Part shown: piece after piece, positions 55,001 to 64,000 of the stretch
Layout of the letters: every line of letters begins with the position of its first letter
Position numbering within the stretch: the first letter of the stretch is position 1
NCBI GenBank assembly: GCA_023014335.1
Contig: JAECYW010000006.1
Coordinates: 3,224,001-3,288,000 of the forward strand
Source: Galerina marginata
Lineage: Eukaryota > Basidiomycota > Agaricomycetes > Agaricales > Galerinaceae
DNA: 64,000 nt
Direction: 5' to 3'
The notes under the pieces: generated by a model
Databases searched by the model: none
What the model was told of the DNA's origin: nothing
The model's input: the letters and a program-made list of their open reading frames with translations, nothing else
Position numbers and translations under genes: made by a program

Positions 55001-56435
55001 TCGTCATATACGTCTGTTTGGTACGACGGACTCTTATTCTACGCAACTCGTGAGTTGCAGTGCTTTTACAACCCTTTGAAGCTCGTCTTCTGACATTTGG
55101 TTACTAGGGTGAATTGGCTCACCGCCTCGTCAAACGATTTTATGGCCTTACGAACAAGAAAGAAGCAATGAAACAGATTAGCAAGAAGTACACTAGACTT
55201 CGTGCCCTTCATCCAGCCGAACACCTCGAAGAACTTGAGGCAACCAAAAAGTGCACGCCTAGAAGACCACCATATCATTTCCAGCTCACGCAATTCACCA
55301 TTGAACATCTTTTCTTTTGTTCAGGAAAATGCTGGTGACCCGGCCAAAAAGGTTTGCACTTTCTTATCTACTCCTATCTGGTTTCCATGTTGATTATTTG
55401 CTCAGAGTTTCATTCCCAAGCTCCAGGACCACCTTCTTGGCCGTCTACTTGAACGCAACTTTGACGGCGAAAATGCATTTTCGAATGATGAACGTAACAC
55501 GGTTCATCTCGTGAATTCCGCTATATTCCGATTGCGCACAGCCCGTATCAATTACACAACCTACGATATGCGACGAGCCTATGATACAATCAACCCCCGC
55601 ACGCACCCCTTCGTTATGGTCTCCTCTCCTGAAACTGGCCCAAATGCCCATCCCTTTTGGTATGCTGCAGTACTGGGCATTTTCCATGCTGACGTCCAAC
55701 ACACGGGTCGGCATTCTCGCGACTTCCGACCAAAACGAATGGAATTTCTTTGGGTGCGATGGCTGGGAGTTGTTCCCAACCGTTCGTTTGGCCGGAAGCA
55801 AGCGCGTTTGCCTCAGCTTGGGTTCGTCAAGGAGTCAGATGACTACGCATTTGGATTCCTGGACCCGTCGCTGGTGCTCCGCGGCTGCCATCTCATTCCT
55901 TCTTTTGTTGATGGTCGCACAAATGACCTTTTGGCAACCAAGGGCAGGACTGAGGCACGGCCCGAGGCGCTGACTGACGACTGGGCCAATTACTATGTTG
56001 GAATGTGAGTGAAATGCTTGACATTACTGTTCATACACTGACCTTAATTGCAGATTTGTTGACCGCGACATGTTATCACGTTTCCTCGGAACTGGCATCG
56101 GTCATAAAGACCAAACCAACCAACACAGTGGCAACGAGGAAGACGAAATGGATTGTGGTGACGACCTCGACCCGGATGACCCCCTTCTTGACCACGATGA
56201 TGGCGATGAAGACCAAGGGTTTGAGATGCCTCAAGAGGGACAACATGGCGAGGGTCTTGGTGTGGATTTAGAAGGAGATAGCGAAGAGGAGGATATTGAC
56301 GACGACGAAGAGGATGAAGAAGATGATGATGGAGATGGAGACGACGACGACGACGAGAACGACGAGAATGGAACACTTCAACTCAAGCACTACCTTCCTC
56401 AGAGTGTCCCGGGTGTCCAGGACACGCTGCCTTAG
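52004..56435 (+). mobile_element. Plavaka-type transposase gene, degenerate
   Basis: Plavaka elements are CACTA-related DNA transposons of fungi. The N-terminus from 52004 reads MLACVAGCKKTFSENSSLTK and has a C2H2-like finger (C..GC...H...C). The long exon to 53437 is followed by KCIDGIEWRVYPRLFTYSAD, VLLATIRDKGLCPCP, MLVVDLLHEFELGVWKTLF, TFGNGTIRTFSANSSEMKKL, LGDYVRHIRLFGTTDSYSTQ, MVSSPETGPNAHPFWYA, FGFLDPSLVLRGCHLIPSF and FVDRDMFMSRFLGTG. The gene ends in a long Asp/Glu-rich tail. Many 50-60 base introns are present. Lesions: TGA at 53812-53814 inside the CPCP.CLV zinc-knuckle-like motif, a frame change near 55250-55270, and a phase mismatch at the first intron (52190-52244). The copy is therefore unlikely to be active. 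Confidence 0.85.
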
Positions 56436-56439
56436 ATCA

Positions 56440-57060
56440 TCTATCTATATTATTGATAAGTTGAAATACTGACTATCGAAATTTTCGAGGTCCGCCCTAC
56501 ACCCTGCAGCGGCCCACTACGGATTTCCGTCATTTCTCGGATGTGCCCACCGACTTTCTGACCCCTCTACCGTCTCCTGCCGTGCATCCTCCTTATCCCC
56601 TGCTGCCTTTGTCCCCACTTCCTATGCCTGCCGTGACGTGGGACGCGAGACGATGTCGGTTTGTGTTGTATGGTCGCGGTCGAGGTGAGTTGGAGCAGAG
56701 GAAATCATCGAAATGTTGGAATGACTTGAGTCTTGACAGAATCTAAGGCACACCTTGGGAGTGGAGTCACTTGTGCTACCGTTGATCAAAACATGTTCGT
56801 AGCAGATGGCAGACGTTGCAGGCAATTACATACTTATTCTGGGCTGCAGTTGCAGATCCGAGTTTCTGTGCTTCAAAATCGATTATGTGACATCAATCAC
56901 AGGCTCCAGATCTCAGTCAGTCTATTTGTCGGCAGGATTCCACTTCAGAGCCTCAGGCTGTCTGTCGTGGTTCATCTGAGTTATATACCCTTGCGCCCTT
57001 CTACCAGCCTCCAGCAAAATCCCACTCTAGAAGCTATGTCTTTGAACTCCGATTAAATAC
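56440..57060. other. Plavaka 3' flank, no gene recognised
   Basis: Bases 56440-56505 resemble 47846-47905. A proline-rich plus-strand frame (56505-56690) has a donor-like end but no recognisable partner exon. Confidence 0.35.
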
Positions 57061-58140
57061 CACTGGTGGTTCATTATTCGACTGGGTCAAGAGTGCCGGT
57101 TGTGCAGTTCACAAACTCTGCGTAGGTGATTATTTATCTTTGCCCTGCATGCTGAATCTAACCCAGGGCATTAACCATTAGTGCGCCAGCTCTCTGCTGG
57201 TGGTACATCATTTGATCGACTCAAGAGTGCCACTCATGAAGTTCACCGCATGTAGTCTGCCAACTCTCCAAGTGCCGATCGTGTAGGTTACCAGCTCCTC
57301 GCAGGTGATTATTTGATCTTCGCCCACTGAGCTGAGTCTAACTCAGGGCATTCATCATGTAGTTTGCTTGCTCTCCTGCTGGTACATTATTCGATCGACT
57401 CAAGAGTGCCGATCATGAAGTTTACCGACTCTCTGCAGGTCATTATTTGATCCTTGCCTACCGGGCTGAATCTAACCCAGGGCATTCATCATGTAGTTTG
57501 CCTGGTACACTATTCGACCGACTCAAGCGTGCCGCTCATGATTCATGAAGTTTACTGACCCTCCGCAGGTGATTATTTGATCTCCGCCTTACATGCTGAA
57601 TCCAGGTGCCGATCATGAAGGTTACCGACTCTTCGCAGGTGATTACTTTATCTTCACCTAGTGTGCTGAATCTAATTTAAGGTGTTAATCATGTAGTTCA
57701 CCTGGTACATTATTCGACCGACAAAGAGTGCTGGTTATGAAGTTCACCGGCTTTGTACCGGTAATTATTCGATCTTCGGCCTTGCATGCTGAATCTAAGC
57801 CAGGGTTTTTAATCATGTAGTTCGCCAACTCTTCCGGGCGCCGATCATGAAGGTTACCAACTCTTTCGCAGGTGATTATTTGATCTCTGCCCACTGAGCT
57901 GGATCTAACCCAGGTGTGAATCATGTAGTTCACCGACTCTTCTGCAATTATGGTACATTATTTGACTGACTCAAGAGTACCGATCATGATCATGAAGTTT
58001 GCCGGCTCTTCGCAGGTGATTAAAGTTCATTGTGTTGTTATTCGACCAAGTCAAGAGTGCCCCATCTGTACTGGTAATTATGGTTCATTATTCAACCAGC
58101 TCAAGAGGGCTGACCTGGTCACCAGCTATCATGTTAGCAG
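57060..58140. repeat. Degenerate ~130 bp tandem repeat
   Basis: About eight units, marked by GCAGGTGATTATTTGATC-like sequence at about 57121, 57301, 57435, 57565, 57636, 57757, 57870 and 58011. Each is followed by GCTGAATCTAACCCAGGGCA and a CATGTAGTTTGCC stretch, then by an ATTATTCGACCGACTCAAGA stretch. Units vary by deletion. No coding frame is kept. Confidence 0.7.
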
Positions 58141-58673
58141 CAACCTGCACTGATTCAGAGGCTGTTAATCAGATCAGCTTGCTATTGCGGTAGTAGTGAT
58201 GCACCCAAAGAGTTCTGATCATGAAGCAGCAGCAGGCTTCTCAAGGTTTCCTCTCTGATCTCTGTCTACTCTTCCAGCTTTTTAACTTTTTACTTCTGGT
58301 TATCTTTCTTTCTGGCAATAAGAAATTGATCTAGTTTGTTACAAGGTAACTTATTGGAATCAAAAATGCAATCCTGTCTCCAACGGGGCTAGTTGTGACA
58401 TGTGACTGAGAATTAAGCCGCATTGGCTCTCCGCAGCCTTTCTATCATTTACCACATTCCTTGTAACATTCCTAAGCATTCCAGCTGAATCCAGCTAGAC
58501 AAGTCAGCTGTAGCAGCAGGTACACTGAAAGTGGGTTGGATTTTATGCTTCTTATCAGGGTAATCAGCTCTGATTGCTCTTATCCTGCTCAATCAGATTA
58601 CCTGGGTTCAAGTCATCTTCAACCTGCCAAGAGCTTATTGAACAAGCTAGGCCAAAGGTAATCAGACTACAAA
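58141..58673. other. No gene recognised; probable 5' flank
   Basis: Lies between the tandem repeat and the dioxygenase-like gene. A frame from 58574 overlaps the gene start in another frame. No specific promoter element could be named. Confidence 0.3.
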
Positions 58674-60516
58674 ATGCCAAGAAAAAAGCCCACTTCCTCC
58701 TTGGATTCCTGTCTGTACTTTCTGTCTTCTGGCTACTTGTTTATTTACACCCTTAATCTGGCAGTCCGGGAATATATTTTTCAGGACAGTATCAGGAGCC
58801 TACTCCAACAATGTGCAGACACAGGGGCATCACCAGAACTACAAGCATCTATAATCAGCAATGCACCATTTTTTGGTGTATTCCAGGATCACAGTAATGT
58901 CAGATTTGCATACATAAGGCTTTAGTGTGCAATTTTAGTGATATTTTTTCTGTGACAGTGGCCAGCATTTGTTGAAGCAGGACTTGCTGTTATTCAGCAT
59001 GTTCCAGTTTTAAAGGCCATATTTTCTGCACTCCAGCAGCAAAATCTGGATGCCCGGGCAGGCCATCAAGAAAAACGGAAATTGGTATACTTTGTAGCAA
59101 TTTCCAGCACTTTTTACTGATGGTATTTTAGGTAAATGCCCTTGGAATCAACCACAGCCTTGGCTTTATTCTTGCCTCAATTAATGCTGCTGAAACATTT
59201 GAAGAAGCTGCCGAAAGTCTGTCCCAGTTTGGGGTTGATCTTATTTTAAAGCAGCGGTCATATCCTCTATCAAAAAAAAAAGAGTTTCCAGGGGAGTCTT
59301 ATTACACCTTTAAACGGGGCTGCCTGCTTGTTGAGGTTATCCAGCCTGATACACCAGAAAGTGCTATTTTATGTAGCCCAAGTGAGGGTTTCTTGGTCAT
59401 TGAACCTAACTGTTCTGTTATCATTGTGTCTGGACACCCACAAGGTTTTCTTTTTTCTTCTTTTTAGTATTATTATTTGCTGATACTTTTTTAGCCTTCA
59501 AAATTGAATTAATCGTAATGCGGGATGTTCCCAAGTCCTCAGACTATGCAGCAGCATTATTTGCATGGCTGTGCAATGTTGTTCACTGGGCATGTTATAA
59601 CCGCCGGAATGTCCGGGTATGAATCAACTTATGTGTCTTATATTTTACTATTTTACCTGACAATATACCCAGCCTACTCATCCTGGATCCATGACCCAAA
59701 TTGGATTAAACATGGGAGCCCGCCATCTTCAAATTCTTGGCTGGGCAAAATCATTTAACCGCAAACTAACTGGGCAGCAGATGATAGAAGAAGATACCAA
59801 TCTTCTTGGAGCTATGAGTCTACTCTGGGCTTTGGTAAAGTCATATCTGCCTGGTGATGTTACCCAGCCAGTGCAAGGACTACTTGATCAGGGTTTTCCA
59901 ACTATGGCCACCCGGAATATTCCTGAAGGTTTGCAGGGCACTGTAATAGAAATAGCATTCTGGACTGATTTATGAATTCCAGGCTGTGGCTTTTCTATAG
60001 CCATTGATGGTATTGATTATACTTTCAATGAAAGTAACCGGGCTCCACCAGAAGGAATTGCAACAGCAGGCTATCAGGCGTATGTTTTTTTATTCTTTAT
60101 ATTATTATATCTCAACATATTTCTAGCTGTTCTCATACAGATGCATGCAGTGTGGAGTGGGCATTTGGGTGGACAGTTGGGCGCATTGACACAGCCCAGA
60201 TACTTCCAGCCAATAAAGGGGCTAATTTTGTTGACCTTGGACTCAAGGTGGCTGTTTAAATTCCTTCTATCAGGAAAAAAAAGCTAATTTTGTTCATCTT
60301 TGACTCAAGGTGGTTGTTGAAAACTCTGTTGGCACCCTAACAGCATTCCAGCCAGGGTGCCTCCATGGCACTACTGAAAAAAGGGGTGTAATGAATTATA
60401 TTCTTGCACTCACCTCTACCCGCCGAGTTCTTGATGGATACATGGATATGGAAAAGTCAGGAGCTAAAATTGCATATTCAGTTGAAACAGATCAGCATGA
60501 AAATGCACAAGAGTAG
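58674..60516 (+). CDS. Possible 2OG-Fe(II) dioxygenase-fold protein, about 7 exons
   Basis: Exons in order give MPRKKPTSSLDSCLYFLSSG, WPAFVEAGLAVIQHVPVLKA, VNALGINHSLGFILASINAA, KIELIVMRDVPKSSDYAAAL, PTHPGSMTQIGLNMGARHLQ, GCGFSIAIDGIDYTFNESNR, CSHTDACSVEWAFGWTVGRI and VVVENSVGTLTAFQPGCLHG, ending ETDQHENAQE. The last two exons carry His-x-Asp (codons at 60134-60142), a NFVDLGLK strand, and a distal His in CLHGTT (60364) with Arg six residues on. This is the layout of a double-stranded beta-helix 2-oxoglutarate oxygenase; fungal TET/JBP-like enzymes share it. The assignment rests on this motif alone. The N-terminal half is unassigned. No lesion was seen. The last intron (60248-60309) arose by duplication. 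Confidence 0.55.
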
Positions 60517-62720
60517 AAAGAAATACTGGACAGAATTTTTAGTTTTGTGCCATTCCTGTACTTTTATTATTTCTTGCCCCCAGGCCTGGTTTTTAGCCCA
60601 AGTATGCAGTAAAATAACTAGTGTTTTGAAAGTCCTGCCACTAAATACCTTTCTGGCAGCTCTAAAGTCATAATTTTAAACAAAAAACTGGTACAGCTGC
60701 AGCCAAATCTGGGAAATTAACTGGATTCAAATACACACTGCACTTAACTGGTCTGCTGTGGTTCAGCCCAGTTTGTTGCACTTTCCACATTTTAATAGGC
60801 TGGTCCTTGTCTGGGGTTAGGCTCCTGGGGCCAAAAAACTAGACCAGACAGGACTTTCAGACACTATTTATAATACAAGAAAGCCAGCTGCTAGTAGGCA
60901 TTGGTTCTAGAAAACAGGGACACTAATTAACAGTGCATTATGTTATCCAGGATGGTAAGTTACAGGGCAGATTGCAGGTAGCTGGGGCAGCCCCCTGCCT
61001 GACACTGCAGCCTGGGCTGCTGACAGAAAAGGCTTTTGAATACAGATTAACAGTGTACCCAGATGAACCCCATAGTAGAGTGGTCTAACGGTGCATGGCT
61101 GTGAATAACGCTGGTGAACTGATTCTATGATAGCTATAAGGTAAGATGTTCGATCCCCAGGGTGTGCAGGAAATTCCATACCCAGCCTGCTGCCTGCACC
61201 TACCAGTGGTATCTATATCCAGCACTGCAGTAAGTAAGTTCCAGTGTCTGGTTTTATCATGCTTTTTTTCTGTTCTATGCAAACTTGGTATAGTATTTGA
61301 CTGCACCACTACAAGGTCAAATATCAATCCACCACCCTGCTTTCAGGCTAGACATTAATGTATATTAATTTAATCAGGAATGACAGGCTGGGCAATTGAT
61401 CCAGGAACTAATGTGGTAAAAGACTGGGGAAACTGCCCAAAAGAACAGGATCTGCAGTCGGAAACGGCAGGTAAGTACAGGTCTGCATGAAAAGTAAACA
61501 CATACCTTCATAGCTGTTCAGATGGCAGAGATCGCTCGTGGAGGTGCCCAGTTGTTCAGAGAGGCATGTCGGGTAAGCGGAAACTGGTACCATGGTTTGT
61601 TCACAGAGTGTAGAGAGGACGAACAGATAGTGTGTGATTGGAATCGATGCCATCTGGGTCAACAGGCATTGAATGGATTGATTCTCTCTATGCGAGGTGC
61701 TTTTTGAGTGCGACCTGGATGATCTGTGGTCCGCAAAAGGGCATAGAAGTGTGGGAGGACATCGAGGGTGAAGAGGAAAGCAGAGACACCTTTTATAAAG
61801 CCCGCAGAATGGAAAATGGCAGCAACAATCGCCCGACGAAAAGTCCTAGTTAACTGGCTGTACAGTTCCGTAGCCGGAAACAGGGGGGCCATATCTGCAG
61901 CACAGTGTATTTATCAGCTATATTTCGGGGGAGAATGGGAGAGAAATTGGCTAAATGCTCGCAAACAAACCTGATATACTTTCATGCCCAATTGCACCAT
62001 TCCTTCCACCAATGCCCCCCGCTTTGTTCAGCGGCAAGACCTGTGGGTCTTCCCAGCATTCACATCAGCACTAGCCGCAGCGCCGAGCCCATGCGCGCTT
62101 GCAGCAGAGTTGAAGGACAAGTGCGGCGCGAACTGCTCCCTGTTGTGAGAGCATCAGAGGAGCTTAATGATCCATTCTTCAAAGTCCTGGGATAATGCAG
62201 TCGAGCGACTTGGACCAGATGTCCATCATGCATCCGTCTTGCTGTTAGAGTACTGTAAATTGGAGTTTTTGCAGACATTCATCGGAAAATTTAAGACCGA
62301 AGACTCACGAGAAACGCCACGCACTGACCTCTGTCCAGCTACGGTAACATGAGTGTCACGGCATTATCCAATATCTGGACGTGGACTGCTCTTTGCATCG
62401 GCGATGCACGATGCCCCGGAGGACAACCGCCCTCGTTGGAAAGCGGGATGTAATATTCGTAAGCGCGTAAAGATCTTTTCCTCCTTTCATTCTTTTCAAG
62501 TTTTGAACTTGGGTTAGGCCTCGCACCCGTGGCTTCATCCGACATCTGGCCTGGACTCTTTGGGAGCGCACTGCATCGTCTATTAACCAGCGGGCTCCAG
62601 CGTGACAATGCAGCCGCCGCCAGAGCGCCCTGTATAATTAAATCCCTTTCTTTGAGCGTGCGGTCCCGTGTATGTCCTCTTGCAGTGCCTGCCAGTGACG
62701 TTGCCAGTTCCAGTGACGGT
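60517..62720. other. Non-coding or unrecognised
   Basis: Short frames on both strands (for example 61659-61892 minus and 61768-61974 plus) lack domains. A tRNA-like piece lies at 61070-61170. Nothing else could be supported. Confidence 0.35.
61070..61170 (+). other. tRNA-like segment, possible SINE head
   Basis: TGGTCTAACGG near 61081 fits the RNA polymerase III A box (TRGYNNARNNG). GTTCGATCCCC near 61149 approximates the B box, about 70 bp downstream, as in tRNAs with a long variable arm. I could not build a paired acceptor stem, so this is either a tRNA relic or the head of a tRNA-derived SINE. Confidence 0.3.
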
Positions 62721-62723
62721 CTT

Positions 62724-63104
62724 CTACGCGGCATCGTCGTTAAGGTTGATACAGTCGCCTTCCTCCTCGAAATCCGTGAGCTGCACCTGGGTTGCCAGCG
62801 TTGCCCGATTCAGGCGTCGGTTGGACGGGTTAGGAGTTGGGTTTGAGCTCAAGCTCGAAGCGGAAGACAAAGCTGCTGCGATGAGGCGGGCCTGGCCCTG
62901 GCTGGGCGAGTCTGGTGCTGATACTTGCGGATGCGGTGGTGGTGTGGTGTCGCGGGCAGCGGAGGCGTCGTAGAGCGGTATGACGTTGATGGCGAAGGTG
63001 GGTGATAATGTGACAGGCGGATGTATGATGACGAGTGGGATGAATGGGGCTGGGAATCGGTGCCGTTGGAGGTGAAATGGTGGATCGATGGGTTTTGTTT
63101 CCAC
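62724..63104 (-). CDS. Unassigned disordered open frame
   Basis: A 126-codon frame with proline/serine-rich composition and an acidic end (TDFEEEGDCINLNDDAA). It could be an exon of a minus-strand gene, but no splice partners are convincing and no family is recognised. Confidence 0.25.
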   Translation of the reverse strand: METKPIDPPFHLQRHRFPAPFIPLVIIHPPVTLSPTFAINVIPLYDASAARDTTPPPHPQVSAPDSPSQGQARLIAAALSSASSLSSNPTPNPSNRRLNRATLATQVQLTDFEEEGDCINLNDDAA

Positions 63105-63129
63105 CTGTATAAACTGACTGAAGTATTCA

Positions 63130-63199
63130 ACACTGGTAATTACCAGTAGAGGTGAATAAGTCCAGGATGGTAGCTACCAATTCTGGTAGTTACCAGTGT
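63130..63199. repeat. 70 bp inverted-repeat element
   Basis: ACACTGGTAATTACCAG at 63130-63146 pairs with CTGGTAGTTACCAGTGT at 63183-63199 with one mismatch. It may be a very small MITE or a solo palindrome. Confidence 0.55.
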
Positions 63200-63578
63200 C
63201 ATCTACTTGTACTATATAATAGTGCTCATGGGGGCAGTGGTGAGCTCGATGTTGAGGGCGGGGTTTTTGATGCGGAAAAGGCGGCAACCTATGGGGCCCC
63301 ATACGTAGAACCCATCTGGGATGTCGGTCACCCCGTAGGGAGGGCGGGATGGGTCGCAAAAAAAGAGTTACGGGTTCCGGGAGTCCGTCCACTCCCAGGT
63401 TTCCCGTTTTGGAATATAAACTAAAAATAGACACGTCAGAAACGGTTGCCCCGCGCTTCATCAGTTCCTCGCGATATTTTTAAACCTTCTACGTCATCCA
63501 TTCCTTAGTCTATCTTTAGATGTTCCAATGAAAATTTTATTAATAAATCTACATACGCCTCCCACAGCTTGGGCAGCC

Positions 63579-63824
63579 CTACTCGCCGTCGTCGTCAGTG
63601 TCGGGGTCATACGCTGCACCCCCTTCTGGTTCAACACCGCCCACCTCCTCCCCTCCTGCCTCCTCGTCGCCTTCAGCCCCCTCGTCGCCGTCGCCGTCAT
63701 CCTCATCGTCCTCGCCGTCCACGTTGCCATCCAGCTCCTCGGTTGCAGCCATTTCTTGCAGCGGGGCCTTCCATAGGGCACGGAAGCGATCCGAAAGCTG
63801 GTCTTGAATATCACCTACGAGCAT
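63579..63824 (-). CDS. Acidic C-terminal exon, partial gene at window edge
   Basis: The frame reads MLVGDIQDQLSDRFRALWKA followed by a long Asp/Glu/Gly-rich tail ending DPDTDDDGE. A CTCGTAG acceptor lies just before GDIQDQ, so it may be the last exon of a gene running in from the right. However, the 80 bases beyond it are hairpins and show no coding signal. Function unknown. Confidence 0.35.
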   Translation of the reverse strand: MLVGDIQDQLSDRFRALWKAPLQEMAATEELDGNVDGEDDEDDGDGDEGAEGDEEAGGEEVGGVEPEGGAAYDPDTDDDGE

Positions 63825-63837
63825 TAACGACTATGTA

Positions 63838-63920
63838 TCGCGAGGAGGCACAGTCGTCGTCTCCTCGCGTTACTTATTCGCTAACGCGGGTAGAATGGGC
63901 AGGAGCTTTCCTGCCCATTC
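63838..63920. repeat. Three consecutive hairpins
   Basis: The hairpins are CGCGAGGAG...CTCCTCGCG (63839-63869), CGCGTTA...TAACGCG (about 63866-63888) and GAATGGGCAGGA with loop GCTT (63893-63920, 12 bp perfect arms). Confidence 0.65.
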
Positions 63921-64000
63921 ACCCCGCTTCTCCTGCTTGTGGGTGTCCGCCTACATCCCTCAACTCCCACCAAGCTTCTCCATCGTCACCCTCCGTGGTC

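Noticed and set aside
56044..56376. Arg/His-rich minus-strand frame
   Set aside because: It is the complement of the Asp/Glu-rich tail of the transposase.

Overview
The window reads as nuclear DNA of a basidiomycete fungus, most likely an agaricomycete. Genes are broken by many 45-70 base introns with GT...AG ends. The gene families are typical of that group: a DUF6533-type membrane protein, a DUF6698-type gene, a DUF6532-like protein, a Plavaka-type transposase and several lineage-restricted proteins. The region is repeat-rich and full of decayed gene copies, as expected of an accessory or subtelomere-like stretch. All intron and exon calls were made by eye from the bases.

Region by region. 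1.6-3.3 kb: a spliced DUF6533-type membrane protein. 3.6-21.8 kb: a large imperfect inverted structure centred on one intact MID1 gene (stretch-activated calcium channel component, 13.5-15.2 kb). Its arms carry about 33 copies of ~110 bp modules bounded by GGATGT...ACATCC, a second repeated block, and several truncated copies of the MID1 5' end and flanks. The left arm runs in one orientation and the right arm in the other. 21.8-22.6 kb: a 757 bp element with 187 bp identical terminal direct repeats sits inside the last arm unit. 22.6-33.2 kb: poorly resolved minus-strand coding segments, an eIF4E pseudogene, a well-resolved lineage-specific gene (27.7-28.7 kb), GC-rich minisatellites and a VMA1 pseudogene that keeps its introns.

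33.5-37.7 kb: two minus-strand genes. One contains a tandemly multiplied 129-base phase-1 exon with its intron. 37.9-39.3 kb: two related MITEs and a relic of the gene found at 45.3 kb. 40.4-41.5 kb: a polyketide synthase relic. 42.4-47.5 kb: a nucleotidyltransferase-like gene and a multi-copy coiled-coil gene. 49.6-56.4 kb: a DUF6698 gene with two lesions, a CACTG-type MITE and a damaged Plavaka transposase. 57-58.1 kb: a ~130 bp tandem repeat. 58.7-60.5 kb: a gene with a possible 2-oxoglutarate/Fe(II) dioxygenase fold, one of whose introns appears to have arisen by a 62 bp tandem duplication. 60.5-64 kb: mostly non-coding, with a tRNA-like segment, hairpins and an acidic terminal exon.

The genes do not form an operon or an obvious pathway. 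The common theme is duplication and decay of housekeeping genes (MID1, VMA1, eIF4E, PKS) among repeats and DNA transposons.
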